Position numbers and translations under genes: made by a program. DNA of 64,000 nt from Mycolicibacterium frederiksbergense. GTDB lineage: Bacteria > Actinomycetota > Actinomycetes > Mycobacteriales > Mycobacteriaceae. Shown here piece after piece: positions 58,641-64,000 of the stretch (its first letter is position 1; the number at the start of each line of letters is the position of its first letter). Under the pieces are notes generated by a model. It saw only the letters and a list, made by a program, of their open reading frames with translations, did not search any database and was not told where the DNA came from. Location: contig NZ_CP038799.1 of assembly GCF_012223425.1 (NCBI RefSeq), positions 5,006,249 through 5,070,248 of the forward strand, written 5' to 3'.

Positions 58641-61600
58641 TCAGCGCGGTTTGGCCAACGGGAACGGCAGGGTCTCGCGGATGCTGCGCCCGGTGATCAG
58701 CATGACCACCCGGTCGACCCCGACGCCGAGGCCGCCCGTCGGGGGCATGGCGTATTCGAGGGCCTGCAGGAAGTCCTCGTCGAGTTCCATCGCCTCCGGG
58801 TCACCGCCGGCGGCCAGCAGGGACTGCTCCTGCAGACGCTTGCGCTGCTCCACCGGATCGGTAAGCTCGCTGTAGGCCGTTCCCAGTTCGACACCCCAGG
58901 CCACCAGGTCCCAGCGCTCGGCGACACCGTCGATGCTGCGGTGCGGACGGGTCAGCGGCGATACCGTGGTGGGGAAGTCCTTGTAGAACGTCGGGCGTTC
59001 GGTCTGCCCTTCGACGAGCCGCTCGTAGAGTTCGAGGACCACCGCACCGGCGTCCCAGTGCATCAGGTAGGGCACCCCGGCTCCGTCGCAGAGGCTGCGC
59101 AACCGGTCCAGGCCGGTCTCCGGGCCGATCTGTTCACCGAGTGCGTCGGACACCGCGCCGTGCACCGTCTTCACCGGCCAGTCTCCGGAAATGTCGACCG
59201 CCACCAGACCGCCGTCGGGCCCGGGGCGCATCACCACCTGGGCGCCATTGGCAGCTTCGGCGGCATTTTGGATGAGCTCGCGGCAGCCGTGCATCCACAC
59301 GTTGTAATCGGCGTGTGCCTGATACGCCTCCAGCAGCGTGAACTCCGGGTTATGGCTGAAATCCACACCCTCGTTGCGGAACGCGCGGCCCAGTTCGAAG
59401 ACCCGTTCCACGCCGCCCACGCAGAGCCGCTTCAGATACAGTTCCGGCGCGATGCGCAGGTACAGGTCCAGATCGTAGGCATTGATATGGGTGGTGAAGG
59501 GGCGCGCATTGGCGCCGCCGTGGATCTGCTGCAGGATGGGCGTCTCGACTTCGAGGAATCCCTTGCCCACCAGCGTTTCCCGGATGGCGTGCAGGATCTT
59601 GCTGCGCGCGGTGATCAGGTCGCGGGCCTCGGTGTTTATGGCGAGGTCGACGTAGCGGGAGCGGACGCGGGCCTCCGGGTCGGTGAGGCCCTTCCATTTG
59701 TCGGGCAGCGGCCGTAGGCATTTGCCGATCAGCCGCCATCGGGTGACCAGCAGTGACGGGGTGCCGTTGCGGCTGAGCCCCATGGTGCCGGTCACCTCGA
59801 TCAGGTCACCGAGGTCGATCGAGCCGGTGAAGTCGGCGTTGGTGCCCTGGGTGAGACGCGAGTTGTCCAGCAGCAGTTGTACGTCACCGGACCAGTCGCG
59901 CAACGCGGCGAACAGCACCCCGCCGTAGTCCCGCAACCGCAGGATCCGGCCCGCCACGGTGACGGTGACATCGGCAGCGGTGGTGGCCAGGGCCTGCTCG
60001 ACGGTGTGGCTGGGCGCCTCGCCGACCGGGTAGGCGTCGACGCCGTTGTCCTGCAACGTTTTCAGCTTGGCCATTCGGACCCGCACCTGCTCGGGCAGCC
60101 GGTTGCGGTCGTCATCGGGCAGATCATGTTGCAGGGCAAGGGTGTCCGGGGCGCTGCCGTCGCGGTGCAGCAACCCGCTGTCCACCAGGTTCTTCGGCGC
60201 CGCGACGTGTTCGCCGGTGTGCTCCTTGCGGCGCGAGAACGGCAGCACCAGGAATCCCTCGGCGATCACCGAGGCCACCCCGACGCGGGGCACCTCACGG
60301 GCGTCCTCGTAGCAGGCGAACCGCGGAACCCACTCCGGCTGGTACTTCATGTTGGAGCGGTACAGGGTCTCCAGCTGCCACCACCGGGAGAAGAACACCA
60401 GCAGTGCACGCCACAGCCGGGCGACCGGGCCGGCGCCCAGTTGTGCGCCCTGCTCGAACGCCGACCGGAACATCGCGAAGTTCAGCGAGATCCGGGTGAT
60501 GCCGAGATCCTCGGCCTGCAGACAGATTTCGCTGACCATCAGCTCGATGGTGCCGTTGGGGGACTGCGGTGACCGGCGCATGACGTCCAGCGACACTCCG
60601 TTGGTGCCCCACGGGACCAGGGAGAGCATCGCCACGACGTCGCCGTCGTTGTCATTTTCCCCAGTGCCGCCGGCCGCCACGGCCTCCACCAGCATGCAGT
60701 CACCGTCGGCGGGATCACCCAGGCGGCCCAGCGCCATCGAGAAACCACGCTCGGTCTCGGTGTCTCGCCAGGCATCGGCGCGGCCGACCACCATGGCCAT
60801 GTCATCGGAGGTCAGTTCGCGGTGCCTGCGGATGCGGACGGTCAGACCTGCGCGGCGGGCCCGGGTGACGGCCTGGCGCACCGGCTTCATGTCCGGGCCG
60901 GACAACTTGAAGCGGTCGGGGTGCAGGATGGCCTCATCGCCGAGTTCGATCGCGTTGAGACCGGCATCGCGAAACGCCTGTGCGGCGGTGGCACTGGCAC
61001 CCATCACGCCGGGGGCCCAGCCGTAGGATTTGCACAGCTTGAGCCAGGCGTCGATGGCGGCAGGCCAGGAGCGCGGGTCGCCGACCGGGTCCCCGCTGGC
61101 CAGGCAGACGCCCACCTCGACGCGGTAGGTGACGGCGGCGCGCCCGTTGGGAGCGAACACCACCGACTTGTCGCGGCGGGTGGCGAAGTAGCCGAGCGAA
61201 TCGTTCTTGCCGAACAGTTCCAGCAGCCCGCGGATGGCGGATTCGTCCTGGCCGGTCAGCGCGTTGGTGGCGCGTTGGGACCGGAACAGCACGATGGCCG
61301 CGACCACCAGTGCCATCGCGCCGAACAGGCCGAGCAGTGCGTTGACCAGGACGCCGGGATGCTGACCGTCGAAGACCGCGGAGTCGACGCCGGCGAACGC
61401 CACCACCCGGTTGAAGGCGTAGCCGAGCCGGTAGTCGCGTTGCAGCGTGCCGGGAAACAGTTCCAGCAGACCCCACCCGACCCCGATTGCCAGCGCCATC
61501 CCGGCGAGCAGGGTGCCGACGGCCTTGAACAGGGCGCCGCGGCGCACCTTGGCCCAGAACTCGTGCCGGGCCAGCACCAGGAACGCGATGGAGGCCAGGT

Positions 61601-61979
61601 GGAAGACCAGGCCGATGATCTCGCCGAACTCCTCGAGCACCGATTCGTCACCGGCGATCAGGTCGGCGATGTTCACGGCCGCCGCGGCGACCATGTAGAA
61701 CACCAGAATCCACCAGGCGATGCTCTTGCGGGCGGCCAGCGCGGCGGCCAGCAGCGCGAGCACCGTGGCCCAGGCGAAGCTGGTGTCGGGGAAGTTGAAG
61801 ATGTAGTCGTTGACGAACTCGCGGGGCACCCGGATCGCGGACCGGACGAACGGGGAGATGCTCGCCACCAACGACAGCGTGGCGATGACCCCGACGATCC
61901 AGCCCGCGGCGGTCGGAACCCACGAGAATCCTGACGGTCGCCGGGTCGTCGACGAATGCGGGACTGTGGTGGCCGTCAT
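58641..61979 (-). CDS. lysX: Bifunctional lysyl-tRNA synthetase / phosphatidylglycerol lysyltransferase
   Basis: 1112 residues. An N-terminal membrane part with about seven spans (1-235), a DUF2156 lysyl-transferase domain (about 240-570, 'GNDSLGYFATRRDKSVVFAP'-like region, 'GFSMALGRLGDPADGDCMLVE'), then a class II lysyl-tRNA synthetase (about 610-1112): OB-fold 'VAGRILRLRDYGGVLFAALRD', motif 2 'FRNEGVDFSHNPEFTLLEAY', motif 3 'GGLGVGVDRVVMLITG'. LysX adds lysine to phosphatidylglycerol, lowering membrane negative charge. It is 45 bases from the esterase gene on the same strand. Confidence 0.95.
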   Translation of the reverse strand: MTATTVPHSSTTRRPSGFSWVPTAAGWIVGVIATLSLVASISPFVRSAIRVPREFVNDYIFNFPDTSFAWATVLALLAAALAARKSIAWWILVFYMVAAAAVNIADLIAGDESVLEEFGEIIGLVFHLASIAFLVLARHEFWAKVRRGALFKAVGTLLAGMALAIGVGWGLLELFPGTLQRDYRLGYAFNRVVAFAGVDSAVFDGQHPGVLVNALLGLFGAMALVVAAIVLFRSQRATNALTGQDESAIRGLLELFGKNDSLGYFATRRDKSVVFAPNGRAAVTYRVEVGVCLASGDPVGDPRSWPAAIDAWLKLCKSYGWAPGVMGASATAAQAFRDAGLNAIELGDEAILHPDRFKLSGPDMKPVRQAVTRARRAGLTVRIRRHRELTSDDMAMVVGRADAWRDTETERGFSMALGRLGDPADGDCMLVEAVAAGGTGENDNDGDVVAMLSLVPWGTNGVSLDVMRRSPQSPNGTIELMVSEICLQAEDLGITRISLNFAMFRSAFEQGAQLGAGPVARLWRALLVFFSRWWQLETLYRSNMKYQPEWVPRFACYEDAREVPRVGVASVIAEGFLVLPFSRRKEHTGEHVAAPKNLVDSGLLHRDGSAPDTLALQHDLPDDDRNRLPEQVRVRMAKLKTLQDNGVDAYPVGEAPSHTVEQALATTAADVTVTVAGRILRLRDYGGVLFAALRDWSGDVQLLLDNSRLTQGTNADFTGSIDLGDLIEVTGTMGLSRNGTPSLLVTRWRLIGKCLRPLPDKWKGLTDPEARVRSRYVDLAINTEARDLITARSKILHAIRETLVGKGFLEVETPILQQIHGGANARPFTTHINAYDLDLYLRIAPELYLKRLCVGGVERVFELGRAFRNEGVDFSHNPEFTLLEAYQAHADYNVWMHGCRELIQNAAEAANGAQVVMRPGPDGGLVAVDISGDWPVKTVHGAVSDALGEQIGPETGLDRLRSLCDGAGVPYLMHWDAGAVVLELYERLVEGQTERPTFYKDFPTTVSPLTRPHRSIDGVAERWDLVAWGVELGTAYSELTDPVEQRKRLQEQSLLAAGGDPEAMELDEDFLQALEYAMPPTGGLGVGVDRVVMLITGRSIRETLPFPLAKPR

Positions 61980-62046
61980 AGGGCGCGAGAATATGCCCTA
62001 AGCGGCCGAAATGGGTGCTTCTACAGCGCCTGGGTGTCGGCCCGGA

Positions 62047-62406
62047 TCACCAGACCGGACCGGTGAACTTCTCACCGGGGCCCTGGCCGGGTTCCTCGGG
62101 TGCCGCGCTGGCCTCCCGGAACGCCAGCTGCAGGCTCTTCAGTCCGTCGCGCAACGGCCCGGCGTGCAGCCCGAGGTATTCGGCGGACGCGGTGACCAGG
62201 CCGGCGAGCGCGGTGATGAGACGGCGGGCCTCGTCGAGATCGCGGTGCGGACTGTCATCGGGATCCGCGGACCCCAGGCCGATCTTCTCCGCGGCCGCAC
62301 TCATCAGCATCACGGCCGAGCGGGTGATCACCTCGACGGCCGGAATCTCGGCGAGCTCCCTAACCTGCGGGTCTGCGCCGGGAGGAGTTTTCTGATCATC
62401 GGTCAT
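62047..62406 (-). CDS. DUF1844 family protein
   Basis: 119 residues from ATG 62406. 'VRELAEIPAVEVITRSAVMLMSAA', split here as the helix with 'VEVITRSAVMLMSAA', and 'DLDEARRLITALAGLVTASAEY' are the DUF1844 helices; the C-terminus is Pro/Gly-rich. Function unknown. It sits next to infC in many actinobacteria. It is divergent from infC, with 285 bases between starts. Confidence 0.85.
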   Translation of the reverse strand: MTDDQKTPPGADPQVRELAEIPAVEVITRSAVMLMSAAAEKIGLGSADPDDSPHRDLDEARRLITALAGLVTASAEYLGLHAGPLRDGLKSLQLAFREASAAPEEPGQGPGEKFTGPVW

Positions 62407-62691
62407 GCCTGTTAGACTTGCACGATCGACCGTCCCGGCGAACGCCAGGGACAGTAAGTGGAGTCCCGCTCCCACCGCTGACCATACCGGTCCAGCGGTC
62501 CGATCACAGGCATCCGCGGATGTCCTGTTCTGCGCATGCGCAGACGGCGAAAGCCGTGATCGGTCGGCATCGGGCCCTGCTGTATGCAGGGCCTTTCTGC
62601 TCTCCGGAGCGGAATGCTGGTGGTGTGGTCCCTCCCTGCTGGCCCGGCGCTCCATGCGGTCGTGGCACGAGCAGACAACGTAGGAGGCCCC
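62407..62691 (+). promoter_or_regulatory. infC-rpmI-rplT leader
   Basis: A TAGACT hexamer at 62413-62418 fits a -10 element, giving a leader of roughly 265 bases. It contains a perfect 16-bp palindrome (62529-62544, TCTGCGCA/TGCGCAGA) and the terminator-like hairpin at 62573-62593. 'AGGAGG' at 62682-62687 precedes the infC start. Leaders of this operon are known to be controlled by L20 or by attenuation in other bacteria. Confidence 0.6.
62573..62596 (+). terminator. Attenuator-like hairpin in the infC leader
   Basis: GGCCCTGC (62573-62580) pairs with GCAGGGCC (62586-62593) around TGTAT, followed by TTT. It lies about 100 bases before infC, inside the transcribed leader, so it would act as an attenuator rather than a gene end. 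Confidence 0.6.
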
Positions 62692-63324
<633 letters not shown>

Positions 63325-63347
63325 TCCACCACAAGAACTGAGGACAC

Positions 63348-63542
63348 ATGCCCAAGGCAAAGACCCACAGCGGCGCTTCCAAGCGCTTCCGCGTCACCGG
63401 AAGCGGCAAGGTCGTCCGGCAGAAGGCCGGCAAGCGCCACCTTCTCGAGCACAAGGCGAGCAAGCGCACCCGTCGCCTGGACGGCCGCGTCACCGTTGCC
63501 GCCAACGACACCGCCCGCGTCAAGAAGATGCTGAACGGCTAA
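63348..63542 (+). CDS. rpmI: 50S ribosomal protein L35
   Basis: 64 residues, normal size. 'MPKAKTHSGASKRFRVTGSG' start and 'KHLLEHKASKRTRRL'-type core, here 'KRHLLEHKASKRTRRLDG', identify L35. ATG 63348 is 23 bases after infC. No clear odd features. Confidence 0.96.
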   Translation: MPKAKTHSGASKRFRVTGSGKVVRQKAGKRHLLEHKASKRTRRLDGRVTVAANDTARVKKMLNG

Positions 63543-63609
63543 CTCGGTCGAGCGGCCGAAAAGCCGCTTCCTCCCTCCAGACTTTCCCCGCAAGAATAGG
63601 AACACCCTC

Positions 63610-63999
63610 ATGGCACGCGTGAAGCGCGCAGTCAACGCTCAAAAGAAGCGGCGCACAGTACTCAAGGCTTCCAAGGGCTACCGCGGCCAACGGTCGCGCC
63701 TCTACCGCAAGGCCAAAGAGCAGCAGCTGCACTCCTTGACCTACGCATACCGGGACCGCAAGGCCCGCAAGGGCGATTTCCGCAAGCTGTGGATCTCCCG
63801 GATCAACGCTGCGGCCCGCGCCAACGGCGTCACCTACAACCGCCTGATCCAGGGTCTCAAGCTGGCCGGCGTCGAGGTGGACCGTAAGAACCTGTCGGAG
63901 ATCGCGATCAGCGATCCGGCCGCGTTCACCGCTCTGGTCGAGGTTGCCAAGGCAGCCCTGCCCGAGGATGTCAACGCACCGTCGGGCGAAGCCGCCTGA
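63610..63999 (+). CDS. rplT: 50S ribosomal protein L20
   Basis: 129 residues, complete within the window by one base. 'MARVKRAVNAQKKRRTVLKA', 'YRDRKARKGDFRKLWISRIN' and 'YNRLIQGLKLAGVEVDRKNL' are the conserved L20 blocks. It is the third gene of the infC operon, 67 bases after rpmI. In other bacteria L20 binds the operon leader and represses it. Confidence 0.97.
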   Translation: MARVKRAVNAQKKRRTVLKASKGYRGQRSRLYRKAKEQQLHSLTYAYRDRKARKGDFRKLWISRINAAARANGVTYNRLIQGLKLAGVEVDRKNLSEIAISDPAAFTALVEVAKAALPEDVNAPSGEAA

Positions 64000-64000
64000 C

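Noticed and set aside
57540..59717. 725-codon plus-strand open frame
   Set aside because: Antisense to the esterase and lysX; His/Gln/Arg-rich without any domain.
60822..61934. 370-codon plus-strand open frame
   Set aside because: Antisense to the membrane part of lysX; no plausible start region or motif.

Overview
This window is high-GC actinobacterial DNA, most likely from a fast-growing Mycobacteriaceae member (Mycolicibacterium-type). The markers are a lysyl-tRNA synthetase fused to a membrane lysyl-transferase (LysX), a dephospho-CoA kinase fused to a GrpB/UPF0157 domain, a 481-residue ribosomal protein S1, an ANTAR response regulator of the PdtaR type, an LpqH/19-kDa-family lipoprotein and a hemophore-related secreted protein. 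From memory, the order PdtaR - thiolase/DUF35 - polA - rpsA - coaE - DUF402 - uvrB - MFS - universal stress protein - metallo-hydrolase - uvrA - esterase - lysX - infC - rpmI - rplT is the order of Mycobacterium tuberculosis Rv1626 to Rv1643. The window therefore looks like that conserved core with accessory blocks inserted.

Region by region. 1-1137: 3' part of a glycoside-hydrolase-like secreted protein with an acidic Val/Glu repeat tail; an intact paralogue lies at 33128-35161. 1482-7131: a cytochrome P450 cassette (3Fe-4S ferredoxin, ferredoxin reductase, P450, zinc alcohol dehydrogenase) split by an intact IS1182-type element whose ends sit on a CTAG that supplies the reductase stop codon. 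7165-9441 (minus): hemophore-related protein, OmpR-type regulator and histidine kinase. 9629-10371: a polysaccharide deacetylase broken by expansion of a 7-bp tandem repeat. 10396-10472: a tRNA with a CAA anticodon. 10564-16471: PdtaR and a five-gene branched-chain amino-acid ABC transporter with a strong hairpin after the binding-protein gene. 16546-18454 (minus): DUF167, thiolase and DUF35 pair. 18646-31826: polA, a ThrE-type exporter, a PrsW-type protease, rpsA, coaE, a three-gene minus-strand cluster, uvrB and an MFS exporter. 31889-36345: DUF899 protein, the second glycoside-hydrolase-like protein and a ferritin-like diiron protein. 36422-40052: tRNA-Cys, then an ECF sigma factor divergent from a five-gene Asp23/AmaP-type envelope cluster. 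40176-45096: SDR, universal stress protein, acyl-CoA dehydrogenase plus LLM oxidoreductase, DUF427, metallo-hydrolase. 45183-50424: uvrA, LLM protein, winged-helix AlkZ-like protein. 50534-57246: LpqH-like lipoprotein, then a TPR protein overlapping a CHAT-domain protease gene, a membrane-anchored protein, and two coupled orphan genes. 57240-63999: membrane esterase, lysX, DUF1844, infC (AUC start), rpmI, rplT.

How the parts may work together. The P450 cassette is a self-sufficient electron chain (NAD(P)H to reductase to ferredoxin to P450) with an alcohol dehydrogenase to oxidise the product. The liv genes import branched-chain amino acids or similar substrates. The ECF sigma/Asp23 block looks like a cell-envelope stress unit. 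The strongest candidate for an undescribed system is the TPR-CHAT pair with its two orphan neighbours: the CHAT protein keeps the His and Cys expected of a caspase-like protease, and the TPR protein is its likely sensor or adaptor. This is inference from domain patterns and gene overlap. All family calls were made by reading the sequence; no database search was run.
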